From a bacterium (GTDB taxonomy: Bacteria; Desulfobacterota; Binatia; HRBIN30; CADEER01), in assembly GCA_019637795.1 (NCBI GenBank), contig JAHBUY010000002.1, positions 248,001-312,000 of the forward strand: a stretch of DNA of 64,000 nucleotides, given 5' to 3'. Within the stretch, counting starts at the first letter, position 1. Each line of letters opens with the position of its first letter. The position numbers were made by a program, and so were the translations under genes. The notes under the pieces are model-generated. The model ran no database searches. It was not told the DNA's origin and saw nothing but the letters and a program-made list of their open reading frames with translations. Positions 27,907 through 36,491 of the stretch are shown in pieces.

Positions 27907-29772
27907 ATGGCTGACCTCTCCGACATCCAATCCGTCGAGCACGACGTCGTCGTGATCGGCGCCGGCGGCGCCGGGCTGCGCGCCGCCATCGAGTGCGGCC
28001 TGCAGGGCCTCAACACCGGCCTGGTCTGCAAGTCGCTGCTCGGCAAGGCGCACACCGTCATGGCCGAGGGCGGCTGCGCCGCCGCGCTCGGCAACGTGGC
28101 GCCGCAGGACAACTGGAAGGTCCACTTCCGCGACACCATGCGCGGCGGCAAGTTCCTCAACGACTGGCGCATGGCCGAGCTGCACGCCAAGCAGGCCCCG
28201 GACCGGGTGCGCGAGCTCGAGGAGTGGGGCGCCGTCTTCGACCGCACGCCCAGCGGGCTGATCAGCCAGCGCAACTTCGGCGGGCACCGCTATCCCCGCC
28301 TGGCGCACGTCGGCGACCGCACCGGCCTGGAGATGATCCGAACCCTCCAGGACAAACTGGTCTACCTCCAGCACGTCGCCGTCCACATGGAGTGCACGGC
28401 GCTCGAGCTGCTGCTCGACGACGGCGCCATCGCCGGCGTCCTCGCCTACTGGCGCGAGACCGGCCGCCTCTTCCTGCTCAAGACCAAGGCGGTGATCCTC
28501 GCCACCGGTGGCGGCGGGCGCGCCTGGCGCTTCACCTCGAACTCCTGGGAGTACACCGGCGACGGCTTCGCCCTGGCCTACGAAGCCGGCGCCGAGCTCA
28601 TCAACATGGAGTTCACCCAGTTCCACCCGACCGGCATGGTGTGGCCGCCCTCGGTGCGCGGCATCCTGGTGACCGAGGGCGTCCGCGGCGACGGCGGCGT
28701 GCTCAAGAACAGCGCCGGCGACCGCTTCATGTTCTCCTACATTCCGGAGAAGTTCGCCGCCGAGACCGCCGACACGGTGGAGGAGGCCGACCGCTGGCTG
28801 GCCGACTCGAGCAAGAACCGCCGGCCGCCCGAGCTCCTCACCCGCGACGTCGTCGCCCGCGCCATCACCCGCGAGGTGGTCGAGGGCCGCGGCTCGCCGC
28901 ACGGCGGCGTCTTCCTCGACATCGCCTCGCGCCGCGACCCCGAGTTCATCAAGCGCAAGCTGCCGTCGATGTACCACCAGTTCAAGGAGCTGGCGGGCGT
29001 CGACATCACCAAGGAGCCGATGGAGGTCGGTCCCACCCTGCACTACTTCATGGGCGGCATCCGCGTCGACGCCGACACCCAGATGTCGCGCGTGCCCGGG
29101 CTGTTCGCCGCCGGCGAGTGCTCTGGCGGCATGCACGGCGCCAACCGCCTCGGCGGCAATTCGCTCTCCGACCTGCTGGTGTTCGGGCAGCTCGCCGGCG
29201 TCGGCGCCCGGCAGTACATCAGCGGCCTCGGCAAGCAGCCACGCATCGACATGGCGCAGGTCGAACGCGCCGTGCAGCGCGCCACCGCGCCGCTCAACCG
29301 CGCCGAGGGCATCAACCCGTACGTCGTCACCGAGCACCTCCAGCACGTCATGGACCGCTACGTGAACATCGTCCGCCAGCGGGACGAGTTGGAAACCGCG
29401 CTCGTCGAGCTGGAGAAGCTCAAGCAGGAGGTCGCGCAGGTGAAGGCGCCCGGCGCGTCGCAGTACAACCCGGGCTGGCACGAGGCGATCGCGCTCGGCT
29501 CGCTGCTGATCACCGCCGAGTCGGTCACCCGCGCGGCGCTGATCCGCGAGGAGAGCCGCGGCGGTCACAGCCGCGTCGACTTCCCCGGCGAGAGCGACGA
29601 GTGGGTGAAGGTCAGCGTGGTGGCGCGCAAGGGCGTCGACGGCCAGATGGAGGTCCGCACGGAACCCCGTCCCCAGCCGCCCGCCGATCTGGCGCAGATC
29701 GCCCACGCCACGCTCGAGGAGCTCGAGGGATCCGGCGCCACCGCGGCGCGGGAGAAGGGAGCGTCGGCATGA
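27907..29772 (+). CDS. sdhA: Succinate dehydrogenase flavoprotein subunit
   Basis: 621 residues, 3 bp after sdhC. FAD loop GAGGAGLRAAIE near the start, the flavin-attachment histidine H49 in GKAHTVMAEGG, the active-site region around QFHPTGMVWPPSV and the arginine region near MHGANRLGGNSLSDLL. It oxidises succinate to fumarate and passes electrons through SdhB to the membrane subunit. The stop overlaps the sdhB start (ATGA). The C-terminal region after about residue 580 is charged, as in Sdh1-type subunits. Confidence 0.95.
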   Translation: MADLSDIQSVEHDVVVIGAGGAGLRAAIECGLQGLNTGLVCKSLLGKAHTVMAEGGCAAALGNVAPQDNWKVHFRDTMRGGKFLNDWRMAELHAKQAPDRVRELEEWGAVFDRTPSGLISQRNFGGHRYPRLAHVGDRTGLEMIRTLQDKLVYLQHVAVHMECTALELLLDDGAIAGVLAYWRETGRLFLLKTKAVILATGGGGRAWRFTSNSWEYTGDGFALAYEAGAELINMEFTQFHPTGMVWPPSVRGILVTEGVRGDGGVLKNSAGDRFMFSYIPEKFAAETADTVEEADRWLADSSKNRRPPELLTRDVVARAITREVVEGRGSPHGGVFLDIASRRDPEFIKRKLPSMYHQFKELAGVDITKEPMEVGPTLHYFMGGIRVDADTQMSRVPGLFAAGECSGGMHGANRLGGNSLSDLLVFGQLAGVGARQYISGLGKQPRIDMAQVERAVQRATAPLNRAEGINPYVVTEHLQHVMDRYVNIVRQRDELETALVELEKLKQEVAQVKAPGASQYNPGWHEAIALGSLLITAESVTRAALIREESRGGHSRVDFPGESDEWVKVSVVARKGVDGQMEVRTEPRPQPPADLAQIAHATLEELEGSGATAAREKGASA

Positions 29773-30545
29773 CCACCCGCACCTTCCGCGTCTGGCGCGG
29801 CGACAAGAGCGGCGGCGAGTTCCGCGACTACGAGGTCCCGATCGACGAGGGCATGGTGGTGCTCGACGTCGTGCACCGCATCCAGGCGACCCAGGCGCCC
29901 GACTTGGCGGTGCGCTGGAACTGCAAGGCCGGCAAGTGCGGCTCGTGCAGTTGCGAGATCAACGGCAAGCCGCGGCTGTCGTGCATGACGCGCATGGACA
30001 CGCTGCCCGCCGAGGGCCCGATCACCGTGCAGCCGATCAAGACCTTCCCGGTGATCCGCGACCTGGTCACCGACGTCGCCTGGAACTACCGGCAGAAGCG
30101 GCGCATCCCGGGCTTCCGCCCGCGGCCGCGCAATCCCGACGGCACCTACCGGATGCAGCAGGAGGACGTCGACCGCATCCAGGAGTTCCGCAAGTGCATC
30201 GAGTGCTACCTGTGCCAGGACGTCTGCCACGTGCTGCGCGACCAGGGGAAGCTCGACAAGTTCGTCGGCCCGCGCTTCATGATCTACCTGGCGAACCAGG
30301 AGATGCACCCGCTCGACAACGCCGACCGCATCCCGGCGGTGCGCCGCGACTTCGGATCCGGCTACTGCAACATCACCAAGTGCTGCACCGAAGTCTGCCC
30401 GGAGGGCATCCACATCACCGACAACGCGATCATCCCGCTCAAGGAACGCGTCGTCGACCGCTTCTACGACCCGATCGCCGCCATCGTGCGCTTGGTGCGC
30501 GACAAGCCGACGAAGGAACCGGCGCCGGCGCTCGATCCGGACTGA
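29769..30545 (+). CDS. sdhB: Succinate dehydrogenase iron-sulfur subunit
   Basis: 258 residues from ATG 29769. The [2Fe-2S] ligands are C52, C57, C60 and C72 in the CKAGKCGSC region. The [4Fe-4S] site is CIECYLCQDVC and the [3Fe-4S]-type site is CNITKCCTEVCPEG. It relays electrons from SdhA to the membrane subunit. The order sdhC-sdhA-sdhB with minimal spacing indicates one operon. It converges on the NADH dehydrogenase gene. Confidence 0.95.
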   Translation: MTTRTFRVWRGDKSGGEFRDYEVPIDEGMVVLDVVHRIQATQAPDLAVRWNCKAGKCGSCSCEINGKPRLSCMTRMDTLPAEGPITVQPIKTFPVIRDLVTDVAWNYRQKRRIPGFRPRPRNPDGTYRMQQEDVDRIQEFRKCIECYLCQDVCHVLRDQGKLDKFVGPRFMIYLANQEMHPLDNADRIPAVRRDFGSGYCNITKCCTEVCPEGIHITDNAIIPLKERVVDRFYDPIAAIVRLVRDKPTKEPAPALDPD

Positions 30546-30595
30546 GGGGACGCGACCGAGGTCACGCGCAGGCGGACCGAGCACGCCGGGACCAC

Positions 30596-31933
30596 TCAGG
30601 CGACCTCGTGTCCGGCATCCGCCCCCGCGTCCTTCGTGGCCGGCGTCGACAGCGGCAGCGGCAGCGGGTCGGCGCCGGTGATCAGCCGCGCGCCGCGGTT
30701 GCGGGTGAAGTACATCCACGCCCACTGCACGAGGACGAGCAACCGGTTCTCGAACTCCACCAGATAGAGGAGGTGGATGAACAGCCAGGCGAGCCAGGCG
30801 GGGAGCCCCGACATGTGGACCAGGCGCAGATTGGCGACGGCGCTGGAGCGCCCGATCGTCGCCATCGTCCCCTTGTCGAAGTAGCGGAACGGCCGCACCG
30901 CTCGGCCGGTGGCGCGCGCGACCACGCGGCGTGCCGCATGGCGGCCCTGCGCCATGGCCACCGGCGCGATCCCGGGCAGCAGGGCGCCGTCCTGCTCGCA
31001 GTGCGCCATGTCGCCGATGACCGCGATCTCGGGGTGGCCGGGCAGGCTGAGATCCGGCAGCACGTGCACTCGGCCGGCGCGGTCGAGCGCCGCGCCGGTC
31101 GCCGCCGCCAACTGGCGCGCCAGGGGCGAGGCGGCGACACCGGCGGCCCACAGCACCGTGCGGCTCCGGATCACCTCGCTCCGCTCCCCGTGCGTCACCG
31201 TCACGGACGCCGCGTCGATCGCGGAGACGCTGCTCCGCAGGCGCACCGTCACCCCCAGATGCTCGAGCGATCGGCAGGCCTTCTCGGAGAGATCGCGTGG
31301 ATACGCCGGCAACACGCGGTCCGTCGCCTCGACGAGGAGGATGCGCGAATCGCGCGGGTGGATGGCGCGGAAGTCGTTCTTCAGGGTGTCGTTGGCGATC
31401 TCGCTCAGCGCCCCGGCGAGCTCCACGCCGGTCGGACCGGCGCCGACGACCACGAACGTCAGCCAGGCCTCGCGCCGCGCGGGGTCGGGCTCGCGCTCGG
31501 CGGTCTCGAAGGCGAGCAGGATCCGCCGCCGCATCTCCGTCGCGTCCTCGATCGTCTTCAGCCCCGGCGCGAACGGCTCCCACTGATCGTTGCCGAAGTA
31601 GTGGTGGGTGGCGCCGGTGGCGACGATCAGCTCGTCGTAGTCCACCGCGCCGTCGCTGAGCTGGACCCGGCGCTGCTCGACGTCGATGCGCTCCACCTCG
31701 CCGAGGAGCACTCGCGTGTTGCCATGCCGGCTCAGCACGGCGCGCAGCGGCGAGGCGATCTCCCCCGGCGACAGTCCGCCGGTCGCCACCTGGTAGAGCA
31801 GCGGCTGGAAGAGATGGAAGTTGCGTCGGTCGACCAGCGTCACCTGCACGGGCGCGCGCTTCAGCGAGCGCGCCGCGTAGAGGCCGCCGAAGCCGCCGCC
31901 GACGATGACCACCCGGGTTGCCGCGTTCGCCAC
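30596..31933 (-). CDS. ndh: Type II NADH dehydrogenase (NDH-2)
   Basis: 445 residues, ATG start. Two dinucleotide folds: VVIVGGGFGGLYAARSL for FAD and FVVVGAGPTGVELAGAL for NADH; the quinone-side motif region MAQGRHAARRV is present. The C-terminus has amphipathic or membrane-associated helices (LPAWLAWLFIHLLYLVEF), as expected for this single-subunit, non-proton-pumping enzyme on the inner face of the membrane. It feeds NADH electrons into the same quinone pool as the neighbouring convergent sdh operon. Confidence 0.92.
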   Translation of the reverse strand: MANAATRVVIVGGGFGGLYAARSLKRAPVQVTLVDRRNFHLFQPLLYQVATGGLSPGEIASPLRAVLSRHGNTRVLLGEVERIDVEQRRVQLSDGAVDYDELIVATGATHHYFGNDQWEPFAPGLKTIEDATEMRRRILLAFETAEREPDPARREAWLTFVVVGAGPTGVELAGALSEIANDTLKNDFRAIHPRDSRILLVEATDRVLPAYPRDLSEKACRSLEHLGVTVRLRSSVSAIDAASVTVTHGERSEVIRSRTVLWAAGVAASPLARQLAAATGAALDRAGRVHVLPDLSLPGHPEIAVIGDMAHCEQDGALLPGIAPVAMAQGRHAARRVVARATGRAVRPFRYFDKGTMATIGRSSAVANLRLVHMSGLPAWLAWLFIHLLYLVEFENRLLVLVQWAWMYFTRNRGARLITGADPLPLPLSTPATKDAGADAGHEVA

Positions 31934-31953
31934 GATCGGTACCCTACCATCCG

Positions 31954-33363
31954 ATGTGCGGCGCGACAGATGGCCTCGCGGTCGATCGCGACAGCGTCGA
32001 GCTCTTCGTCCGGCGCACGCACCTGCCGGCGCCCGCCGCCACCGTGTTCCAGTGGCACGAGCGGCCCGGGGCCTTCGAGCGCCTGACGCCGCCCTGGGAG
32101 GCGGTGCGGGTGATCGAGCGCCGCGGCGGCGTCGAGGACGGCTCCCGGGCGGTGCTGCGCATGGGCCGCGGCCCGCTCGCCGTCCGCTGGGTCGCCGAGC
32201 ACCGCGACTACATCGCCGGCGAGCAATTCCGCGATGTCCAGACGGCGGGCCCGTTCGCCCGCTGGGTGCACACCCACCGCGTCGAGCCGGACGGCGCCGC
32301 CGCCTGCTGGCTCGAGGATCGCATCGAGTACGCCCTGCCCCTCGGCGGCCTGGGCGCCCTCGTCGGCGGCGGCTACACCCGACGCAAGCTGGCGCGCCTG
32401 TTCCGCTACCGCCACCAGGTCACGGCCGGCGACGTGGCGGCGCACGCGCGCCTGTCAGGAGTGGAGACGATGAAGATTCTGGTCACCGGAGCGAGCGGCC
32501 TGATCGGCGGCACCCTGGCTCCGTTTCTCACCACCGGCGGGCACCAGGTGCTCCGCCTCACTCGCGGCCGCCCGCGACCTGGCGCCGCGACCTGGGATCC
32601 CGATCAGGGCAGGATCGACCGCGGCGCCCTCGAGGGCCTCGATGCGGTCGTCCACCTCGCCGGCGAGAACATCTCGACCGGCCGCTGGACGGCGACGAAA
32701 AAGGCGCGCATCCACGACAGCCGGGTCAACGGCACCCGCCTCCTGTGCGAGACGCTGGCCTCGCTGCGGCAGCCACCGGCGGTGCTGATCGCCGCCTCCG
32801 CGATCGGCTACTACGGCGATCGCGGTCGCGACGTCGTCGACGAGGACAGCGCCCCCGGCGCCGGCTTCCTGGCCGACGTGTGCAAGGAGTGGGAAGCCGC
32901 CACCGCCCCCGCCGCGGCGCGCGGCATCCGGGTCGTGAACATGCGCTTCGGCGTCGTCCTCTCCGGCGGCGGCGGCGCGCTCGCCAGCATGCTGACGCCG
33001 TTCCGGCTCGGCGCCGGCGGCCCGATCGGCGGCGGCGAACAATTCGTGAGCTGGATCGCGATCGACGACACCGTCGACGCGATCCTCTTCGCCCTCACCA
33101 ACCAGGCGCTGTCGGGGCCGGTGAACGCCGTGGCGCCCGCGCCGGTGACCAACGCCGAGCTCGCCCGCACCCTCGGCGCCGTGCTGTCGCGCCCCGCGGT
33201 GCTCCCCCTGCCCGCCTTCGCGGTCCGCCTGCTGTTCGGCGAGATGGGCGAGGAGCTGCTGCTCGCCAGCACCCGCGTCGAACCGCATCGCCTGCAGGCG
33301 GCTGGCTTCGCCTTCCGCTTTCCGACCCTCGAGCCGGCGCTGCGCTACCTGCTCGGTCGCTGA
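31954..33363 (+). CDS. SRPBCC domain fused to TIGR01777-family NAD-dependent epimerase
   Basis: 469 residues from ATG 31954; an in-frame TTG at 31918 would overlap the divergent ndh start. Residues about 10-155 resemble an SRPBCC/START-like ligand-binding domain (LPAPAATVFQWHERPGAFER). From residue 173 a short-chain reductase/epimerase begins with MKILVTGASGLIGGTLAPFL, then HLAGENISTGRWTATKKARI and SAIGYYGDRG, diagnostic of the TIGR01777 (SDR39U1) group. The substrate of this group is unknown. An internal ATG at 32470 could in principle start a separate protein, but the frame is continuous. Confidence 0.85.
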   Translation: MCGATDGLAVDRDSVELFVRRTHLPAPAATVFQWHERPGAFERLTPPWEAVRVIERRGGVEDGSRAVLRMGRGPLAVRWVAEHRDYIAGEQFRDVQTAGPFARWVHTHRVEPDGAAACWLEDRIEYALPLGGLGALVGGGYTRRKLARLFRYRHQVTAGDVAAHARLSGVETMKILVTGASGLIGGTLAPFLTTGGHQVLRLTRGRPRPGAATWDPDQGRIDRGALEGLDAVVHLAGENISTGRWTATKKARIHDSRVNGTRLLCETLASLRQPPAVLIAASAIGYYGDRGRDVVDEDSAPGAGFLADVCKEWEAATAPAAARGIRVVNMRFGVVLSGGGGALASMLTPFRLGAGGPIGGGEQFVSWIAIDDTVDAILFALTNQALSGPVNAVAPAPVTNAELARTLGAVLSRPAVLPLPAFAVRLLFGEMGEELLLASTRVEPHRLQAAGFAFRFPTLEPALRYLLGR

Positions 33364-33486
33364 GACCATCCCGGCGGACGGCGCATCGCCTCGCGCCCGC
33401 GGCTGCGCAGGTCCTGCCTCCACGCCTTGCGAGGCGGCGGCACTCGCCGAACTCAAATCCGAAAGCGTCCACCTGTCCACGGAACC

Positions 33487-33544
33487 GGGGCAACTCCAGC
33501 CGAGCGGGCCGCAGGCCCGCGTCGGCTGCAGCGCGTAGTTAGGC
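33487..33544 (-). other. attC site A (distal, degenerate)
   Basis: Core GTTAGGC at 33538-33544 contains the hicB stop codon. The shared stem CGGGCCGCAGGCCCG-type sequence is intact, but the far end (GGGCAAC) does not match the consensus, as expected at the distal edge of an array. Confidence 0.7.
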
Positions 33545-33754
33545 GGCGGCAACGTCGATGACTGCGCTGGTAGACGACGGCGCTGGTACAGACTGCCCAT
33601 CCTGTCGCAATCCCTCGATGTGGAACTCGATCGCCTCGCGGATCAACTCCAACGCTTCCTCTCGAGTTTCGCCGGCCGCGACACAGCCCGGAAGGTCCGG
33701 CACATACGCGCCGAAAGAGGTGGGACCCTGCTCAACCACTACGAGATACCGCAT
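33539..33754 (-). CDS. hicB: HicB-like antitoxin
   Basis: 71 residues, ATG 33754, downstream of hicA with 10 bp between. The partial RNase H-like HicB fold shows as MRYLVVVEQGPTSFGAYVPD, then LPGCVAAGETREEALELIRE and AIEFHIEGLR. It lacks an obvious C-terminal DNA-binding helix-turn-helix, so it is the short form. HicB neutralises HicA by binding it. Its TAA stop lies inside the attC core, typical of a captured cassette gene. Toxin first, antitoxin second is the usual hicAB order. Confidence 0.88.
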   Translation of the reverse strand: MRYLVVVEQGPTSFGAYVPDLPGCVAAGETREEALELIREAIEFHIEGLRQDGQSVPAPSSTSAVIDVAAA

Positions 33755-33764
33755 GCGCCCTCTC

Positions 33765-33953
33765 CTACTTCTTGAGGCCGGCCTGCTTCAGCACGCTGGT
33801 GAGTGTTCCGGGAGGAACGTCGACGCCGGGCTTGCCAGCCACCGTCACGGTACCAGGCTTGTTCGGGTGTCGGAACTGTCGATGACTGCCTCTCGTCCGG
33901 ACTTCCTGCCATCCGTCTGCTTCGATCAAGGCGATCAGATCCCGAACCTTCAC
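33765..33953 (-). CDS. hicA: HicA-like mRNA interferase toxin
   Basis: 62 residues from GTG 33953. A compact dsRNA-binding-like fold with the catalytic histidine in TRGSHRQFRHPNKPG, followed by VPPGTLTSVLKQAGL, is diagnostic of HicA. HicA cleaves mRNA when freed from HicB. It is the first gene of the distal cassette. Toxin-antitoxin cassettes are known to stabilise integron arrays against loss. Confidence 0.9.
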   Translation of the reverse strand: MKVRDLIALIEADGWQEVRTRGSHRQFRHPNKPGTVTVAGKPGVDVPPGTLTSVLKQAGLKK

Positions 33954-33983
33954 GCGCGGAATCTACCAGGCAGCACTTGAGCC

Positions 33984-34073
33984 GCATAACGCCTGGCGCC
34001 TGAGCCGCCGGCGCAGAAGCGTTCGCGAGAAGCAGTGACGGTTGAGCCGGTCGGCTCCAGGCGCGGGTTAGCC
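33984..34073 (-). other. attC site B
   Basis: Ends GCATAAC (33984-33990) and GTTAGCC (34067-34073) around an imperfect palindrome (GCCTGGCGCCTGAGCCG versus CGGCTCCAGGCGC). Its inner sequence differs from the other sites, so this cassette had a different origin. It holds the stop codon of the RelE-like gene. Confidence 0.75.
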
Positions 34074-34322
34074 GACGAGTTTGCCATATTCTGCGTGCGT
34101 CCCGATCCACACCCAGTAGATCCCCTCCTTCACCTCCGTGCCCAGGGCGCGGTAGTGTTCCCCGACACGAACCGACCACAGCTCACCGATGCGCTTGAAG
34201 TGAAGCGAGGGGTGGCGCGGGTCTGACTTGAGGAGGGCATAGTTCTTGTCCGCCAACTCTCGGACATCCGCGGGCAACGCATGGTACAGCGCCCAGAACC
34301 GCGGCGACGCGAGGTGGCTCAA
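34068..34322 (-). CDS. RelE/ParE-like toxin
   Basis: 84 residues beginning at TTG 34322, which overlaps the TGA of the preceding antitoxin gene (TTGA). The order FWALYHALPADVRELADK, then DPRHPSLHFKRIG, WSVRVGEHYRALG and IYWVWIGTHAEYGKL follows the RelE-superfamily fold with its C-terminal His/Tyr. Such proteins cleave ribosome-bound mRNA or poison gyrase; which of the two is not evident. The TAA stop is inside the attC core. Its pairing with the upstream small acidic protein is typical of a type II module. Confidence 0.82.
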   Translation of the reverse strand: MSHLASPRFWALYHALPADVRELADKNYALLKSDPRHPSLHFKRIGELWSVRVGEHYRALGTEVKEGIYWVWIGTHAEYGKLVG

Positions 34323-34519
34323 AGCTCGCGGGCCTTCCCAGCCTTGTAGTCGGCGAGTGCTTCAGCGACGAGACCGTCGAGTTTGCCCGCCTTTGCGTCC
34401 GCCTCGATCTGCTCGTCCCAGACACGAGCGTCGAACTCGACGAACCATGCCCGAAATTCCGCAAGGTCCCGCGGTGACAGCCTCGCGATTCGCTCCTCGA
34501 GTTGCTCGACTTCGCTCAT
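34319..34519 (-). CDS. Small antitoxin paired with the RelE-like toxin
   Basis: 66 residues from ATG 34519 with GGAG 8 bp upstream. Predicted all-helical and acidic in the middle (MSEVEQLEERIARL, then FRAWFVEFDARVWDEQIEAD). The segment AKAGKLDGLVAEALADYKAG resembles the C-terminal toxin-binding tail common in antitoxins of RelE-type cassette modules. No DNA-binding motif stands out. The antitoxin role rests on size, context and overlap with the toxin gene. Confidence 0.78.
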   Translation of the reverse strand: MSEVEQLEERIARLSPRDLAEFRAWFVEFDARVWDEQIEADAKAGKLDGLVAEALADYKAGKAREL

Positions 34520-34567
34520 TGGTTCAGCTCCGTTCGCCGCGGCATGCTACACGACGCGTCGACGATC

Positions 34568-34631
34568 GGCTAACGCCAGCGCTCAGCCGCGCGGGCCGCA
34601 GGCCCGCGTCGGCTGCACCGCATAGTTAGAC
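34568..34631 (-). other. attC site C (64 bp type)
   Basis: Ends GGCTAAC (34568-34574) and GTTAGAC (34625-34631). The inner stem CGCGGGCC/GGCCCGCG has a 3-base loop and flanking GCAGCCG/CGGCTG arms with an unpaired base. Almost identical to sites F and G. Confidence 0.85.
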
Positions 34632-34652
34632 GTCGCCGTTTCGCGCCGATTC

Positions 34653-34997
34653 TCAGATAATCCATTGGCCATCGATCCAGATCTCCATGCTCTCGTGCTC
34701 TGTGCTCTCTTCGACATGCATTACCAGATCACTTTCGAACTCGAACACGATCGCCCGATCGCCCACCTCGCAGCGCCGCACCTCGGTGTTCATGATGTCG
34801 AAGAAGGCGGCATCGGGCCACCGACCTGGCTCCCAAAAACCGACCTGTCGGCCAGCGCGGAAGAGCTTCACGGCGGACCACACAGCGAATCGAACACGGC
34901 CGAAATCGAACTGCAGGTCAAACTGCCCGACCCTGATCTGTGTCGTGAACTTCCCGACGACCGGGGAAAGGTCAAGATCATCGGGGATTCCGTCCAT
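34653..34997 (-). CDS. Cassette-encoded protein of unknown function
   Basis: 114 residues from ATG 34997, only 7 bp from the attC junction, with no clear Shine-Dalgarno, as is common for cassette genes. The sequence looks like a small beta-rich cytosolic protein: GKFTTQIRVGQFDLQFDFGR, alternating hydrophobic strands and a C-terminal MEIWIDGQWII. I recall similar small proteins in some DUF families (DUF6188-like), but this is not secure. No signal peptide or membrane segment. Function unknown. Confidence 0.72.
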   Translation of the reverse strand: MDGIPDDLDLSPVVGKFTTQIRVGQFDLQFDFGRVRFAVWSAVKLFRAGRQVGFWEPGRWPDAAFFDIMNTEVRRCEVGDRAIVFEFESDLVMHVEESTEHESMEIWIDGQWII

Positions 34998-35003
34998 AAA
35001 GGA

Positions 35004-35097
35004 GTCTAACGCTGCCGTTCAGCCGCGCGGGCCACGCCGCGCCGTGTCCCGTCCGATCGGCCTCGCGGCCCGCGTCGGCTGCAATGGCTTGTTAGGG
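35004..35097 (-). other. attC site D (94 bp type)
   Basis: Ends GTCTAAC (35004-35010) and GTTAGGG (35091-35097) enclose the shared palindromic arms plus a longer central loop. It is identical to site H from the CTAAC onward. Confidence 0.82.
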
Positions 35098-35307
35098 CGG
35101 CGGCGCGAGTAAGGAGCCGTTCGCGACGGCTCGCGCGCGGCACTCGACGACGAGACGCAGCGCCATCCGTGCTGGCGCGAGCAGCGCGGTGCCTCCGGAG
35201 CGACGAGCCCACCGCGCCCGCCGGCGACCAGAGGGCCCGCGACGAGCTGGATCGTCGCTGTGGTCGCAACCCGTTCAACCTGCCCCTCGTCTCCGGAGTT
35301 CCTGCCG
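35098..35307 (-). repeat. Repeated cassette body, copy 4
   Basis: A 210 bp body between attC D and E, identical by eye to 37865-38074. A short reverse frame opening with TTG runs through it and on into the attC. The start codon is not conserved among copies, so it is probably not a gene. A hairpin (GAGCCGT-TCGCG-ACGGCTC) near its left end is conserved, so an RNA or pure DNA role is possible. Confidence 0.7.
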
Positions 35308-35401
35308 GCCTAACGCTGCGGTTCAGCCGCGCGGGCCACGCCGCGCGGACTCCCGTTATTCGTTCGGCCCCGCGGCCCGCGTCGGCTGCAACCGCTTGTT
35401 A
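35308..35401 (-). other. attC site E, split by an IS630-family insertion
   Basis: GCCTAAC at 35308-35314 and the shared arms are present. The right core GTTAGGG is cut after GTTA; its remainder (TAGGG) resumes at 36490 beyond the insertion sequence. The TA duplication marks the insertion point. Confidence 0.8.
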
Positions 35402-36489
35402 TTGAGTATCGTAAAATATAGTGACATTGAGCGGCGGATGTGATACACGACGATCCATGGGAAATCCGGCGGGGGTGAAGCGGGATTTTGATGAGTTGGA
35501 ACGGCGGCGACTGGAGGCCGCGCGGTTACTGAAGGCCGGGGTGAAACCGGCCGAGGTGGCGCGGCGGGTGGGCGTCCATCGCCAGTCGGTGAGTCGCTGG
35601 GTGCAGCAGTTGGCGACCCACGGGCGGGCCGGGCTGAAGAAGGCGGGGCGCGCGGGGCGCCCACCGCGCCTGACCGCCTCGCAACGCCGCCAGCTCGAAC
35701 GCGCCCTGCAGCGCGGCCCGGAAGCGCTCGGATACCCCACCGGGCCGTGGACCACCGGCGCGTCGCGGAGCTGATCGAGCAGGAGTTCGCGGAGCGCTTC
35801 CATCCCGGCCACGTCTGGCGCTTGCCCCGGCAGCCTGGGTGGAGCTGCCAGCGGCCGACCGGGCGCGCCCTGGAGCGCGACGAAGCCCGTATCCGCTGGT
35901 GGAAACGCGAGCACTGGCCCGCCCCAAAAAGCCCGCCGCGAGCGGCGCACCATCGTCTTCATCGATGAAAGCGGACTCAGTGAGCGCCCGCACCGCTGTC
36001 GGACATGGGCGCCGCGGGGGCAGACCCCGGTCCTCCAGTATCACTTCCACTGGAAGACGCTCTCGGCGATCGCGGGCGTAAATGTGGTGGCAGTTCTACT
36101 TCCGGCTGTACCCCGGCACGATCAAGAGTCCGAGATCGTCGACTTCTGGCCGTCTCCAACGGGCCCTCCCCGCAAAGCGCTCATCATCTGGAGCCGGCGC
36201 TGCGGCAGCACCGCAGTCGACTGGTGAAGGACTTCATCGCTCGCCAGCGCGGCGCGATTCACCTGGAGTACCTGCCCGCCTACGCGCCGGAGCTGAACCC
36301 CGTGGAATACATCTGGGGGTACTGGAAGAAGCATGAGCTGCCCAACTTCTGTCCGAAGGACTTCTCGCAGCTCACCACCGTGGCGCGCCGCGCCTTGCGC
36401 CGAATGCAGCGCCGCCCCACGCTGGTGACCGCCTTCTGGCAGCAAGCGGAGCTGTTCTAGATCCCGTCACTATATTCTGCGAGACTCAA
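35402..36489 (+). mobile_element. IS630-family insertion sequence inside an attC core
   Basis: 1088 bp element flanked by TA on each side (35400-35401 and 36490-36491). The terminal inverted repeats begin TTGAGTATCG on the left and, read inward, TTGAGTCTCG on the right. They match at 21 of 24 positions, and both end in AATATAGTGAC. TA target duplication is the signature of the IS630/Tc1/mariner superfamily. Its A+T-rich ends stand out in the GC-rich array. The only gene is a decayed transposase. Confidence 0.88.
35457..36460 (+). pseudogene. IS630-family transposase, frameshifted and inactive
   Basis: Reading must change frame several times. ATG 35457 starts an HTH domain (KAGVKPAEVARRVGVHRQSV). 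A second frame (about 35747-35938) carries the DNA-binding linker, and a third (about 35940-36080) carries the first catalytic Asp in IVFIDESGL. A fourth holds FYFRLYPGTIK, and the last (to 36460) contains LPAYAPELNPVEYIW with the final catalytic Glu. The second Asp, normally in an IIWDGA-like segment, is destroyed (IIWSRRC). More than one shift and a lost DDE residue rule out simple programmed frameshifting. Confidence 0.85.
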
Positions 36490-36491
36490 TA

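Noticed and set aside
35457..36460. Programmed frameshift in the IS630 transposase
   Set aside because: Three or more frame changes are needed and the second catalytic Asp is lost, so decay is the better explanation.
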